From Methanobacterium sp. UBA294 (GTDB lineage Archaea > Methanobacteriota > Methanobacteria > Methanobacteriales > Methanobacteriaceae): 54,765 bases of DNA. The translations under genes were made by a program, and so were the position numbers. The DNA is taken from assembly GCA_002494495.1 (NCBI GenBank), contig DACB01000014.1:1-54765 (forward strand), read 5' to 3'. This document shows positions 15,948-25,903 of the stretch, piece after piece (position 1 is the stretch's first letter; every line of letters begins with the position of its first letter). The notes below the pieces were generated by a model that was not told the origin of the DNA, did no database searches, and saw nothing but the letters and a program-made list of their open reading frames with translations.

Positions 15948-18560
15948 TTGCAAGGAATTTTAAAGAAAATTTCCCAGATAAATTTCGGTCTTTTATCCCC
16001 TGAAAACATCAGAAAGATGTCAGTCACCAAGATCGTAACTCCAGATACCTATGATGAAGATGGCTACCCCATAGAAGCTGGACTTATGGACCCCAGATTG
16101 GGTGTTATAGACCCTGGACTCAGATGCAGATCATGTGGATCCAAAGGAGGAGACTGTCAGGGCCATTTTGGGCATATTAACCTGGCCAGACCTGTTATCC
16201 ATGTGGGATTTGCCGACACCATTCATAAAATACTCAGGTCAACCTGCAGTAATTGTGGAAGAGTGCTCCTCACTGAAAGTGAAATAGCCGAATACAAGGA
16301 AAAGATAGGAACTAAACATCAAAATGAGGAAAGTATAAACGACATCGTAAAGGAAATTTACACAGTTGCACGTAGGGATAAATGCCCCCACTGTGATGAA
16401 GATAAGGAAGAAATCAAGATAGATAAACCAGTATCAATTGTGGAAGGCAACTACAAGCTCACCTCTTCTGAAGTAAGGGAGAGATTGGAGAAAGTCAATG
16501 AAGATGATTACATACTAATGGGAATAAACCCCGATGTAGCCAAACCCGAATGGATGGTATTAACTGTATTACCAGTCCCACCAGTTACTGTAAGACCATC
16601 AATAACCCTTGAGACAGGGGAACGTTCAGAAGACGACCTAACACACAAACTGGTGGATATATTACGTATTAACCAAAGATTAAAAGAGAATATGGAAGCT
16701 GGAGCTCCACAATTAATTGTAGAAGATTTATGGGAACTCTTGCAGTACCACGTTACTACTTACTTTGATAATGAGGCATCAGGGGTACCACCAGCCAGAC
16801 ACAGATCAGGAAGACCTCTTAAAACCTTGGCTCAGAGACTCAAAGGTAAAGAAGGAAGATTCAGAAGTAACTTATCAGGTAAAAGGGTTAACTTCTCTGC
16901 CAGAACCGTTATATCTCCAGATCCCAACATTAGTATCAATGAAGTGGGCGTTCCAGAGATGATAGCCAAGGAAGTTACAGTACCTGTGTATGTGACTGAT
17001 TGGAACATGGAAGACATGAAGGAACACATAGAAAACGGACCGGAAATACATCCCGGAGCAAACTATGTCATAAGACCTGATGAACGGAAAATAAGAGTCT
17101 ATGATGAAACAAAAGAATCCATACTGGAAAAATTAGAGCCAGGATACGTAGTAGAAAGACATCTGATGGATGGAGATATCGTACTCTTTAACAGACAACC
17201 ATCTTTACATAGAATGTCCATGATGGCCCATGAAGTAAAGGTTTTGCCTTACAAGACATTCCGTTTGAACCTATGTGTATGTCCGCCATACAACGCTGAC
17301 TTCGACGGTGACGAGATGAACATGCACGTCTTCCAGACTGAAGAATCCCGTGCAGAAGCTAAATCACTCATGAGGGTTCAAGAACATATTTTATCCCCCA
17401 GATTTGGTGGTCCTATCATTGGTGGAATACATGATCATATATCTGGTGCTTATCTTTTGACCAGGGAAGGATCGGAATTTGAAGAAGATTACGTTTACCA
17501 AATGATTAAAAAATCAAATTTACCATTTCCAGAGCCAAAAAATAAGCCATGGACTGGTAAAGAAGTTTTCAGTCTTCTGTTACCTGATGATCTTAACATG
17601 GTTTATCGAGCGGAGATCTGCCGAAAATGTGACGAATGTCTGAGGCAGGAATGTAAAAATGACGCTTACGTAGTTATTGAAGATGGACAACTTATATCTG
17701 GTGCAATCGATGAAAAAGCCTTCGGTGCATTTTCTGGTAAGATTTTAGATTCAATTGTCAAGGACTACGGTACAGACAAAGCACGAGAATTCCTGGACTC
17801 TGCCACAAAACTGGCCATATCTGGTATAATGAAGAGAGGATTTACCACCAGTACAGCTGATGAAGAAATACCTCAGGAAGCCAAAGAACGTATAGAAGAA
17901 CTTTTAAACATGGCAGAGAAGAGAGTTGAACAGCTCATTGAGGCTTATCACAATGATGAACTAGAAGCCCTGCCGGGTCGAAGCCTCAGGGAAACCCTGG
18001 AGATGAAGATCATGCAAGTCCTGGGAGAATCCAGGGACAAATCCGGAGAAATAGCAGAAAGCTACTTTGGAATGGATAATCATGCAGTTATAATGGCATT
18101 AACTGGTGCAAGAGGGTCAATGTTAAATCTCACGCAGATCGCCGCATGTGTTGGTCAACAGTCAGTTCGTGGTGGTAGAATTGAAAGGGGTTATAGTAAA
18201 AGAACCCTACCCCACTTCAAAGAAGGTGAACTGGGTGCAAAGGCCAGTGGATTCGTACACTCCAGTTACAAGGAAGGTCTGGACCCATTGGAATTCTTCT
18301 TCCATGCTATGGGTGGACGTGAAGGACTGGTGGATACTGCAATACGAACAGCCCAAAGTGGTTACATGCAGAGAAGATTGGTAAATGCCTTGCAGGACCT
18401 TAGCGTACAGACTGACGGAACAGTCCGTGACAACCGTGGAATCATAATCCAGAGCAAATATGGTGAAGACGGAGTAGACCCTGCTAAGAGTGACTACGGA
18501 AAAGTAGCAGATATAGACCGTATGATAGAAGAGATGAGGATAAAATCCAAGGCAAAATAA
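15948..18560 (+). CDS. rpoA1: RNA polymerase subunit A' (largest subunit, N-terminal part)
   Basis: An 870-residue protein. The clamp zinc sites are CRSCGSKGGDCQGHFGHI near residue 62 and CSNCGRVL with CPHCDED. The catalytic magnesium loop NADFDGDEMN is at about residues 448-457. The bridge helix and trigger-loop base follow (TQIAACVGQQSVRGGRI; GLDPLEFFFHAMGGREGLVDTA). The start is TTG with GGAGAG upstream. The rest of the largest subunit is encoded by rpoA'' 43 nt downstream, as is usual in archaea. Confidence 0.97.
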   Translation: MQGILKKISQINFGLLSPENIRKMSVTKIVTPDTYDEDGYPIEAGLMDPRLGVIDPGLRCRSCGSKGGDCQGHFGHINLARPVIHVGFADTIHKILRSTCSNCGRVLLTESEIAEYKEKIGTKHQNEESINDIVKEIYTVARRDKCPHCDEDKEEIKIDKPVSIVEGNYKLTSSEVRERLEKVNEDDYILMGINPDVAKPEWMVLTVLPVPPVTVRPSITLETGERSEDDLTHKLVDILRINQRLKENMEAGAPQLIVEDLWELLQYHVTTYFDNEASGVPPARHRSGRPLKTLAQRLKGKEGRFRSNLSGKRVNFSARTVISPDPNISINEVGVPEMIAKEVTVPVYVTDWNMEDMKEHIENGPEIHPGANYVIRPDERKIRVYDETKESILEKLEPGYVVERHLMDGDIVLFNRQPSLHRMSMMAHEVKVLPYKTFRLNLCVCPPYNADFDGDEMNMHVFQTEESRAEAKSLMRVQEHILSPRFGGPIIGGIHDHISGAYLLTREGSEFEEDYVYQMIKKSNLPFPEPKNKPWTGKEVFSLLLPDDLNMVYRAEICRKCDECLRQECKNDAYVVIEDGQLISGAIDEKAFGAFSGKILDSIVKDYGTDKAREFLDSATKLAISGIMKRGFTTSTADEEIPQEAKERIEELLNMAEKRVEQLIEAYHNDELEALPGRSLRETLEMKIMQVLGESRDKSGEIAESYFGMDNHAVIMALTGARGSMLNLTQIAACVGQQSVRGGRIERGYSKRTLPHFKEGELGAKASGFVHSSYKEGLDPLEFFFHAMGGREGLVDTAIRTAQSGYMQRRLVNALQDLSVQTDGTVRDNRGIIIQSKYGEDGVDPAKSDYGKVADIDRMIEEMRIKSKAK

Positions 18561-18603
18561 AATAAAAATTTATAATTTATCATTTAATGATTCGGGTGGT
18601 TTT

Positions 18604-19758
18604 GTGGATATTAAAAAGGTAACAAGTGTTGTAAAAAAGAAAAAAGCCGACTTCCCTGAAAGTCTTATACATGAGATAACAGATGCGTCGGAAAGGCATG
18701 AGCTAAAGGCTAAAGAACTGGAATTACTGGTTGATGAAATTAAAAAGGAATATGAACGTGCCGGAGTAGAAAACGGTGAAGCTGTAGGCACAGTAGCTGC
18801 TCAATCCGTGGGGGAGCCAGGTACTCAGATGACCATGCGTACTTTCCACTACGCCGGAGTGGCAGAATTAAACGTTACTTTAGGATTACCAAGACTTATT
18901 GAGATTGTGGACGCCCGTAAAAAAATATCAACACCCACAATGACCATATATTTCGAAGAAAACTATGGTACTGATGAAGAATTCGTTAGAAAAATAGCAA
19001 ACCAGATAGGTAAGATAGTCTTCAACGATGTACTCAAGGATTTTAACGTTAACTATGCTGACATGAGTATGACCGTAGAAATAGATGAAGAAAAGGTTAA
19101 AGAAAAGAGACTTGAATACGATTCAATTATAGCTAAGATAGAAAAAGCTTTTAAAAAGGTAGTTATAAATAAAAACCTACTGAGTTTTGAACCTACAATT
19201 TCAGAATCAAAACATGCCATAAGAGAACTTAGACTTTTAGCCGATAAGGTCCATGATCTACAGATAAGCGGAGTTAAAAATATCGGAAAAGTGGTTATAA
19301 GCAAAGAAGATGTGGAATGGGTTATCCATACTGAAGGTTCTAACCTTGGGGCTGTACTCAAGATGGAAGGCGTAGATAAAACCAGAACCACCACCAATGA
19401 TATTCATGAAATAGAAAAGATTCTTGGAATTGAAGCCGCTAGAAATTCCATCATCCATGAAGCACAGAGTACCATGGAAGAACAGGGATTAACCGTTGAT
19501 GTAAGGCACATCATGCTGGTGGCAGATATGATGACTTCTGATGGGACAGTCAAATCCATAGGAAGACATGGTATAAGCGGTGAGAAAGCCAGTGTACTGG
19601 CACGTGCATCATTTGAAGAGACAGGTAAACACCTTTTAAGGGCTTCAATCAGAGGCGAAATTGATTATTTAACTGGTATAATAGAAAATATTATAATAGG
19701 ACAACCAATACCACTGGGAACAGGATCGGTTGGCGTTATTATGAAAGCTAGAGATTAA
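18604..19758 (+). CDS. rpoA2: RNA polymerase subunit A'' (largest subunit, C-terminal part)
   Basis: A 384-residue protein, the C-terminal third of the largest subunit. It contains NGEAVGTVAAQSVGEPGTQMT (AAQSVGEPGTQMTM is the switch region), TFHYAGVAELNVTLGLPRL, and near the end GRHGISGEKASVLARASFEETGKHL. The start is GTG. L30e follows 12 nt later, in the standard archaeal order. Confidence 0.96.
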   Translation: MDIKKVTSVVKKKKADFPESLIHEITDASERHELKAKELELLVDEIKKEYERAGVENGEAVGTVAAQSVGEPGTQMTMRTFHYAGVAELNVTLGLPRLIEIVDARKKISTPTMTIYFEENYGTDEEFVRKIANQIGKIVFNDVLKDFNVNYADMSMTVEIDEEKVKEKRLEYDSIIAKIEKAFKKVVINKNLLSFEPTISESKHAIRELRLLADKVHDLQISGVKNIGKVVISKEDVEWVIHTEGSNLGAVLKMEGVDKTRTTTNDIHEIEKILGIEAARNSIIHEAQSTMEEQGLTVDVRHIMLVADMMTSDGTVKSIGRHGISGEKASVLARASFEETGKHLLRASIRGEIDYLTGIIENIIIGQPIPLGTGSVGVIMKARD

Positions 19759-19770
19759 GGAGGAAGTAGA

Positions 19771-20067
19771 TTGGACGTAGATAGAGGAATTAGAGTCGCA
19801 GTGGACACAGGAAGCGTTACATTGGGATCTGAAAAATCAATACAGGGACTTAAACATGGTAAAGGTAAACTTATTATAATTGCCCAGAACTGTCCCCGTG
19901 ACATTAAGGAAGATGTTTTACACTATTCTAAATTATCAGATATCCCGGTTTACAATTATGAGGGTACCAGTGTAGATCTTGGATCTGTATGTGGAAAACC
20001 ATTCACCGTGGCCACCCTTACCATCAAGGATCCAGGTGACTCCAGTATATTAGAAGTAATGGGGTAA
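19771..20067 (+). CDS. rpl30e: Ribosomal protein L30e
   Basis: A 98-residue L7Ae/L30e-fold protein with RVAVDTGSVTLGSEKSIQG, GKGKLIIIAQNCPRDIK and a C-terminal VCGKPFTVATLTI. The start is TTG, with GGAGGAAGTAGA upstream. It lies between rpoA'' and nusA, its conserved position in euryarchaeal operons. Confidence 0.93.
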   Translation: MDVDRGIRVAVDTGSVTLGSEKSIQGLKHGKGKLIIIAQNCPRDIKEDVLHYSKLSDIPVYNYEGTSVDLGSVCGKPFTVATLTIKDPGDSSILEVMG

Positions 20068-20072
20068 TTTTT

Positions 20073-20504
20073 GTGACTATAAAATTTACAACCCACGAGA
20101 TAAGGTATATAGCCCTTTTTGAGAGCATGACCGGAGCAACTGTAAAAGATTGCTTGGTGGATGATGAAAACGGAAAAATAACCTTCATGGTTAAAAAGGG
20201 CGATATGGGATTGGCTATTGGAAAAAGAGGAAGTACAGTTGCCAAAGTCCAGAAAACAGTGGATAAAGGTGTAGAGGTAATTGAACACTCCGATGATCAA
20301 GTGGAATTCATATCCAACATCATGGCACCTGCAAAAATCAGGAGTATAAGAATCCTTCAAAAGGAAAACGGAGAAAAAATAGCTACACTTGAAACAGATG
20401 CTCGTAATAAAAGGACTGCCATTGGAAAAGGCGGTCAGAATATTGAAAGAGCACGGGTACTTGCCAAAAGGCAGCATAACATAAATAACATCGTTATAAA
20501 ATAA
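20073..20504 (+). CDS. nusA: NusA-like transcription factor (two KH domains)
   Basis: A 143-residue archaeal NusA, consisting only of the KH1-KH2 RNA-binding part. Each KH domain has its GxxG loop: GLAIGKRGSTVAKVQ and TAIGKGGQNIERARVLAK. The bacterial S1 and polymerase-binding domains are absent, as normal for archaea. The start is GTG, 5 nt after L30e. It is cotranscribed with RNA polymerase and ribosomal genes. Confidence 0.93.
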   Translation: MTIKFTTHEIRYIALFESMTGATVKDCLVDDENGKITFMVKKGDMGLAIGKRGSTVAKVQKTVDKGVEVIEHSDDQVEFISNIMAPAKIRSIRILQKENGEKIATLETDARNKRTAIGKGGQNIERARVLAKRQHNINNIVIK

Positions 20505-20600
20505 TTGAATTTCAATCATTATATACTAAAAGATACTATTTAGATTACTGGATGTTATGATAAAAAAATTCATCAAATAAGATTGGAGGAGGAATCACAC

Positions 20601-21026
20601 TTGCCAGGATTATTCGCAGCTAAAAAGCTTAAAAAGAATAGAAAAAATTTCAGGTGGAAAGACACCGAATATAAAAGAAAACAACTACGCTTAGACGTTA
20701 AAGCTGATCCTTTGGTAGGCGCACCGCAGGCCAGGGGCATAGTAATTGAAAAGGTGGGTATAGAGGCAAAACAGCCCAACTCAGCCATCCGTAAATGTGT
20801 AAGAGTGCAGTTAATAAAAAACGGTAAACAGGTCACTGCATTCGCACCAGGAGAAGGTGCAATAGGCTTCATTGATGAACACGATGAAGTGATGATCGAG
20901 GGAATAGGCGGAACAGCCGGAAGATCTATGGGAGACATTCCAGGGGTAAGATGGAGAGTAACCAAGGTCAATAACGTCGCCTTAGAAGAAATGGTTAAAG
21001 GTAAAATTGAAAAACCAGTAAGATAA
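20601..21026 (+). CDS. rps12: Ribosomal protein S12 (uS12)
   Basis: The protein begins PGLFAAKKLKKNRKNFRW after a TTG at 20601. GGAGGAGG (20585-20592) lies 8 nt before it. The in-frame TTG at 20583 would use the Shine-Dalgarno itself as codons, so it is rejected. The length of 141 residues fits archaeal S12. QPNSAIRKCVRVQLIKNGK is the decoding-centre loop. It begins the S12-S7-EF2-EF1A-S10 str-type cluster. Confidence 0.94.
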   Translation: MPGLFAAKKLKKNRKNFRWKDTEYKRKQLRLDVKADPLVGAPQARGIVIEKVGIEAKQPNSAIRKCVRVQLIKNGKQVTAFAPGEGAIGFIDEHDEVMIEGIGGTAGRSMGDIPGVRWRVTKVNNVALEEMVKGKIEKPVR

Positions 21027-21041
21027 TCAGAGGTAATTTTA

Positions 21042-21605
21042 ATGAGTTTTAAAGTCTTCGATAAATGGGATTTAGATGAGGTGAAGGTAGAAGACCAGGG
21101 TCTGGTAAACTACATATGCCTGGACGAAGTACTGGTCCCACATACCATGGGGAGACATGTTAAAAGGCAGTTCGCCAAATCAAGGGTTTCCATAGTGGAA
21201 AGGCTCATGAATAAAATCATGAGAACTGAAAGAAACTCTGGAAAGAAAAACAAGGCCTACAACATAGTCAAAGACTCCATGGGGATCATAAATAAAAGAT
21301 CTAAAGAAAACCCCTTACAGGTCCTAGTAAAAGCAGTAGAACACACCGCACCCAGAGAAGAAACTACCAGGATAAAATACGGTGGAATTGGATACCAGGT
21401 AGCAGTGGACATTGCACCACAGAGAAGAGTAGATTTATCCCTTGGATTTTTAACCAAAGGAGCTCTTCAATCATCATTTAAAAGAAAACGAACAGTAGAA
21501 GAATGTCTGGCTGATGAATTGCTTCTTGCAGCAGAACGCGATACAAGAAGTTTTGCCATACAGAAAAAAGAAGAAAGAGAGAGAGTTGCCCGGTCCGCGC
21601 ATTAA
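21042..21605 (+). CDS. rps7: Ribosomal protein S7 (uS7)
   Basis: A 187-residue S7 with GRHVKRQFAKSRVSIVERL, GKKNKAYNIVKDSM and the 16S-binding segment YQVAVDIAPQRRVDLSL. The N-terminal extension is the archaeal/eukaryotic (S5) type. It starts 15 nt after S12. Confidence 0.95.
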   Translation: MSFKVFDKWDLDEVKVEDQGLVNYICLDEVLVPHTMGRHVKRQFAKSRVSIVERLMNKIMRTERNSGKKNKAYNIVKDSMGIINKRSKENPLQVLVKAVEHTAPREETTRIKYGGIGYQVAVDIAPQRRVDLSLGFLTKGALQSSFKRKRTVEECLADELLLAAERDTRSFAIQKKEERERVARSAH

Positions 21606-21664
21606 TTACGCTATGATTGATACAAGACCCAGGGCAAGAATCAAATTTTTACAGGGTGGTTTTA

Positions 21665-23857
21665 GTGAGTAGACGAACTAAAATGATTAACAATATTAAG
21701 GAGCTGATGTACGACCCAAAACACATCAGAAACATCGGTATCGTGGCCCACATCGACCATGGAAAAACCACATTATCTGATAACTTGTTAGCTGGTGCAG
21801 GGATGATTTCATCTGAACTAGCAGGAGATCAGCGTTTCCTAGATTTTGATGAACAGGAACAGGATAGAGGTATAACCATCGATGCAGCAAATGTATCCAT
21901 GGTCCACAAGTATAAAGAAGCCCAATACCTTATAAATCTCATTGATACACCGGGACACGTGGACTTCGGTGGAGATGTAACCCGTGCCATGAGAGCGGTT
22001 GACGGATCAGTGGTGGTCGTTTGTGCAGTAGAAGGAATCATGCCACAAACAGAAACAGTACTAAGACAATCGCTCAAAGAAAATGTGCGACCTGTATTGT
22101 TTATAAATAAAGTGGATAGGCTTCTTAACGAACTTAAACTTGATTCTGATGAATTACAACAGAGATTTATTAAGATTATAGCTAATGCCAATAAATTAAT
22201 CAAAAATATGGCTCCAAAAGAATTTAAAGATAAATGGCTGGCTAGAGTAGAAGATGGAAGTGTGGCCTTTGGATCTGCATATCACAACTGGGCAATAAAT
22301 ATACCAATCATGCAGAAAACAGGAATAACCTTCAATGACATCTATGAATACTGTAAATCTGACAATCAGAAGGAATTAGCCGAAAAAGTACCAATACATG
22401 AGGTTCTTCTGGGTATGGTTGTGGAACACCTGCCTAGCCCCGACATAGCTCAGAGATACAGGGTACCAAACATCTGGTCTGGAGACATGGAATCCGAAGA
22501 AGGACAGGGAATGATAAATACTAATCCAGACTCGCCTCTGGCAGTCATGGTTACCAACGTAAGTATTGACAAGCACGCCGGTGAGATAGCAACTGGAAGA
22601 GTTTATGGTGGAACAATCGAAAAGGGTAGTGAAATCTATTTCGTAGGGTCCATGGGCAAGGCTAGAACTCAGCAAGTAGGAGTATACTTCGGACCAGAAA
22701 GAGTGAACACCGATAAAGTACCAGCAGGAAACATTGTGGCCATAACCGGTGCAAGAAACGCAGTAGCCGGAGAAACTATAACCAGCTACGGAAACAAGAT
22801 CAGTCCCTTCGAAAGTATAGAACACATATCAGAACCAGTGGTAACTGTTGCTGTAGAAGCTAAAAATACTAAAGACCTTCCTAAACTCATAGAAGTGTTA
22901 AGACAGATTGGTAAAGAAGACCCCACAGTCAGAGTGGAGATCAATGAAGAGACTGGTGAACACCTGATATCTGGTATGGGAGAACTCCATCTGGAGATCA
23001 TAGCCTACCGTATAAAAGATAAAGGTGTTGAAATTGAAACATCCGAGCCTATTGTGGTATACAGGGAAACCATAGCTGGTACCGCTGGTCCAGTGGAAGG
23101 AAAATCACCAAACAAACACAATAGATTTTATTTAGACATTGAACCATTGGAAGAATCCGTATTTAAGGCAATACAGGAAGGAGATATAAAAGAGGGACGG
23201 GTTAAAGGTAAAGAACTGGCAGCTAAATTCCAGGAATATGGCCTTAAAAAAGATGAAGCCCGAAAAGTATGGGACGTCAACAAAAGATCCCTGTTTATCA
23301 ACATGACCCGTGGTATCCAGTATCTGGACGAGATAAAAGAACTCTTAATGGATGGATTTGAAAGCACATTGGACGATGGGCCTATAGCTAGAGAAAAGGT
23401 CATGGGAATAAAGGTGCTCCTTAAGGATGCTAAAATTCACGAGGATGCAGTTCACCGTGGACCGGCACAGGTATTACCTGCTATAAGGAAGGCAGTTTAC
23501 GGTGCAATTATGATGGCCCAGCCAAACCTGCTGGAACCAATGCAAAAAGTATATATCAACACACCACAAGATTATATGGGTGCAGCAACTAGGGAGATAC
23601 AGAACAGAAGAGGTCAAATTGAAGATATGTCTCAAGAAGGGGACATGACGACGCTTCAAAGTAAAGTACCAGTTGCTGAGATGTTCGGATTTGCAGGAGA
23701 CATCAGATCTGCTACTGAAGGACGATGTTTATGGTCCACAGAAAGTGCAGGATTTGAAAGGCTGCCGCGAGAACTTCAAAAGACCATCATAACTGAGATA
23801 AGACAGAGAAAAGGTTTAAGTCCCGAACCATATGGTCCGGATCATTATCTGGGATAG
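21665..23857 (+). CDS. fusA: Elongation factor 2
   Basis: The GTG at 21665 (MSRRTKMINNIKELM) is preferred to the upstream ATG at 21617, which would add 16 residues unlike EF-2. GGTGG lies just before the GTG. The product has 730 residues, the usual archaeal length. GTPase motifs are AHIDHGKTTLSDN (P loop), DTPGHVDFGGDV and NKVDRL. The later domains include EPMQKVYINTPQDYMGA and the diphthamide-loop region near residue 600. It catalyses ribosomal translocation. Confidence 0.96.
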   Translation: MSRRTKMINNIKELMYDPKHIRNIGIVAHIDHGKTTLSDNLLAGAGMISSELAGDQRFLDFDEQEQDRGITIDAANVSMVHKYKEAQYLINLIDTPGHVDFGGDVTRAMRAVDGSVVVVCAVEGIMPQTETVLRQSLKENVRPVLFINKVDRLLNELKLDSDELQQRFIKIIANANKLIKNMAPKEFKDKWLARVEDGSVAFGSAYHNWAINIPIMQKTGITFNDIYEYCKSDNQKELAEKVPIHEVLLGMVVEHLPSPDIAQRYRVPNIWSGDMESEEGQGMINTNPDSPLAVMVTNVSIDKHAGEIATGRVYGGTIEKGSEIYFVGSMGKARTQQVGVYFGPERVNTDKVPAGNIVAITGARNAVAGETITSYGNKISPFESIEHISEPVVTVAVEAKNTKDLPKLIEVLRQIGKEDPTVRVEINEETGEHLISGMGELHLEIIAYRIKDKGVEIETSEPIVVYRETIAGTAGPVEGKSPNKHNRFYLDIEPLEESVFKAIQEGDIKEGRVKGKELAAKFQEYGLKKDEARKVWDVNKRSLFINMTRGIQYLDEIKELLMDGFESTLDDGPIAREKVMGIKVLLKDAKIHEDAVHRGPAQVLPAIRKAVYGAIMMAQPNLLEPMQKVYINTPQDYMGAATREIQNRRGQIEDMSQEGDMTTLQSKVPVAEMFGFAGDIRSATEGRCLWSTESAGFERLPRELQKTIITEIRQRKGLSPEPYGPDHYLG

Positions 23858-23902
23858 GAATTTAAATCTTTAAAAAGATTATCCTTTAAATAGGTAGAAG
23901 TA

Positions 23903-23951
23903 GAAATTATATAGAATAATCGATTAGGTTAAAAAGGAAAAATTATATAGA
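23903..23951 (+). promoter_or_regulatory. Two near-identical TATA-like boxes before EF-1A
   Basis: AAATTATATAGAATAA (from 23904) and AAATTATATAGATTAA (from 23939) are 35 bp apart. Each is a good archaeal TATA element. The EF-1A start is at 24018, so both could drive transcription of this very highly expressed gene. Confidence 0.5.
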
Positions 23952-24017
23952 TTAATGAGTAGACCAACTATGAATTCATCCTAACTAAAATAATGTAAAT
24001 AGATGGAGGTATATTTT

Positions 24018-25259
24018 ATGGCCAAAAAAAAAGAACATATGAACTTAGCGTTTATTGGACACGTAGACCATGGTAAATCCACACTTGTCGGACACCTGCT
24101 CCTACAATCTGGAGCTATAGCTGAACAACAGCTGTCCGCTGGAGAAGACAAGTTTAGATTTGTTATGGACAAGCTGAGTGAAGAAAGAGAAAGAGGGGTT
24201 ACCATCGACCTTGCACATGCAAAATTCGACACACCCAAATATGAGTTCACTATCGTGGACTGCCCAGGACACCGTGACTTCGTTAAAAACATGATCACCG
24301 GAGCATCCCAGGCAGACGCCGCAGTATTAGTGGTAGCTATAGATGACGGTGTAATGCCTCAAACAAAAGAACACGCTTTCCTGGCAAGGACATTAGGAAT
24401 CAACCAGTTAATTGTAGCCATCAACAAGATGGACCTGGTTAACTACAGTGAAGAAAAATTCAATGCCCTCAAGGAAGACGTAGGAAACCTGATAAAGACC
24501 GTGGCTTACAAGCCAGATGAAATCAACTTCATACCTATATCTGCATTTGAAGGAGATAACATCACCAAATCTTCCGAAAACACCCCATGGTACAAAGGAC
24601 CAGACCTGGTAGAAGCATTAAACGCCTTTTCTGCTCCAGAAAAACCAACCAACTTACCATTACGTGTACCTGTACAGGATGTCTACTCCATTACTGGAGT
24701 GGGAACCGTACCAGTTGGAAGAGTTGAAACAGGTATAATGAAGAAAGGTGAAAACATCATATTTGAACCACCAGGCGCCAGCGGAGAAGTAAAATCCATC
24801 GAGATGCACCATGAAATGCTAGATATGGCGGAACCTGGTGATAACGTAGGATTTAACGTACGTGGTGTAGGTAAAAACGATATTAGAAGAGGAGACGTTG
24901 CAGGACACACTAATAACCCGCCATCTGTGGCAAAGGAATTTACAGCCCAGATCGTGGTACTGCAGCACCCGGGAGTTATCACCGTGGGTTACACACCAGT
25001 ATTCCACTGTCACACTGCTCAGGTAGCATGTACCTTCCTGGAACTCCAGAAGAAGATGAATCCAGCTACAGGTGCAGTTGAAGAGGAAAATCCTGACTTC
25101 CTCAAGACTGGTAACGCAGCTATCGTTAAAGTTAAACCAACCAAACCAATGGTCATAGAAAAGATCAAAGAAATTCCACACATGGGAAGATTCGCTATCC
25201 GTGATATGGGTCAGACCGTAGCAGCTGGAATGTGTATCGATCTAGTACCAGCAAAGTAA
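24018..25259 (+). CDS. tuf: Elongation factor 1-alpha
   Basis: A 413-residue protein. GGAGGT (24005-24010) lies 7 nt before the ATG at 24018 (MAKKKEHMNLAFIGHVDHG); the ATG at 24003 overlaps this site and is rejected. GTPase motifs are GHVDHGKST, DCPGHRDF and NKMD. Domain 2 has GVGTVPVGRVETG and domain 3 ends IRDMGQTVAAGMC. It delivers aminoacyl-tRNA to the ribosome. S10 follows after 84 nt. Confidence 0.96.
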   Translation: MAKKKEHMNLAFIGHVDHGKSTLVGHLLLQSGAIAEQQLSAGEDKFRFVMDKLSEERERGVTIDLAHAKFDTPKYEFTIVDCPGHRDFVKNMITGASQADAAVLVVAIDDGVMPQTKEHAFLARTLGINQLIVAINKMDLVNYSEEKFNALKEDVGNLIKTVAYKPDEINFIPISAFEGDNITKSSENTPWYKGPDLVEALNAFSAPEKPTNLPLRVPVQDVYSITGVGTVPVGRVETGIMKKGENIIFEPPGASGEVKSIEMHHEMLDMAEPGDNVGFNVRGVGKNDIRRGDVAGHTNNPPSVAKEFTAQIVVLQHPGVITVGYTPVFHCHTAQVACTFLELQKKMNPATGAVEEENPDFLKTGNAAIVKVKPTKPMVIEKIKEIPHMGRFAIRDMGQTVAAGMCIDLVPAK

Positions 25260-25343
25260 ACTTATGGTAGATATTACCGGGAGGTAAGGGTGGAACGGTT
25301 CAAATTCTACCTGCTTCCTTTTATTTTTTTATGGAGGATCTAA

Positions 25344-25652
25344 ATGCATAAAGCCAGAATAAAATTAACAGGCACCGACCCAGAGAAACTTGCCTATGTA
25401 TGCGACCAGCTAAAAAGAATAGCCGAGAGAACTGGCGTGGACCTATCCGGACCCATACCACTACCAACCAAGAAACTGGTAGTACCCACCCGTAAATCCC
25501 CTGATGGAGAGGGAAATGCAACCTGGGAAAAATGGGAACTGCGAATCCACAAAAGACTGGTGGGCATAGAGGCCGATGAAAGGGCCATGCGTCAGGTCAT
25601 GAAAGTTAATGTACCTGACAACGTGAGCATTGAAATTGAGCTTAAAAGCTAA
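25344..25652 (+). CDS. rps10: Ribosomal protein S10 (uS10)
   Basis: A 102-residue protein with ARIKLTGTDPEKLAYVCDQ, GPIPLPTKKLVVPTRKSPDGEG (in two parts) and WELRIHKRLVGIE. Its place after EF-1A is conserved in euryarchaea. GGAGGATCTAA precedes the ATG. A T-rich tract at 25318-25331, upstream of its ribosome site, could partly terminate transcripts from EF-1A. Confidence 0.95.
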   Translation: MHKARIKLTGTDPEKLAYVCDQLKRIAERTGVDLSGPIPLPTKKLVVPTRKSPDGEGNATWEKWELRIHKRLVGIEADERAMRQVMKVNVPDNVSIEIELKS

Positions 25653-25696
25653 TTAATATTTTTTAAAATAGACTGTTTTTATTGGGGAATGTGACC

Positions 25697-25721
25697 TTTC
25701 AACCTTTATATAAGGTTGAAA
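25697..25721. promoter_or_regulatory. Perfect 10-bp inverted repeat enclosing a TATA-like core
   Basis: TTTCAACCTT (25697-25706) and AAGGTTGAAA (25712-25721) are perfect inverted arms around TATAT. The element lies between the S10 stop and tRNA-Ser(TGA). It could be a hairpin ending the S10 transcript, a tRNA promoter covered by a dimeric repressor site, or both. Confidence 0.55.
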
Positions 25722-25776
25722 AAATTCATATGCCATAACTTTTTAGAAAGTAGTTGAAAAAAGTTCTCATATGATT

Positions 25777-25862
<86 letters not shown>

Positions 25863-25903
25863 TAATTTTAAATTTTAATTTTTCATGTAATTTCTTTAAC
25901 AAA

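Noticed and set aside
25260..25343. EF-1A to S10 spacer as a riboswitch or strong terminator
   Set aside because: A T-rich tract is present, but pairing segments are short and ambiguous. S10 has its own ribosome site; no specific element can be supported.
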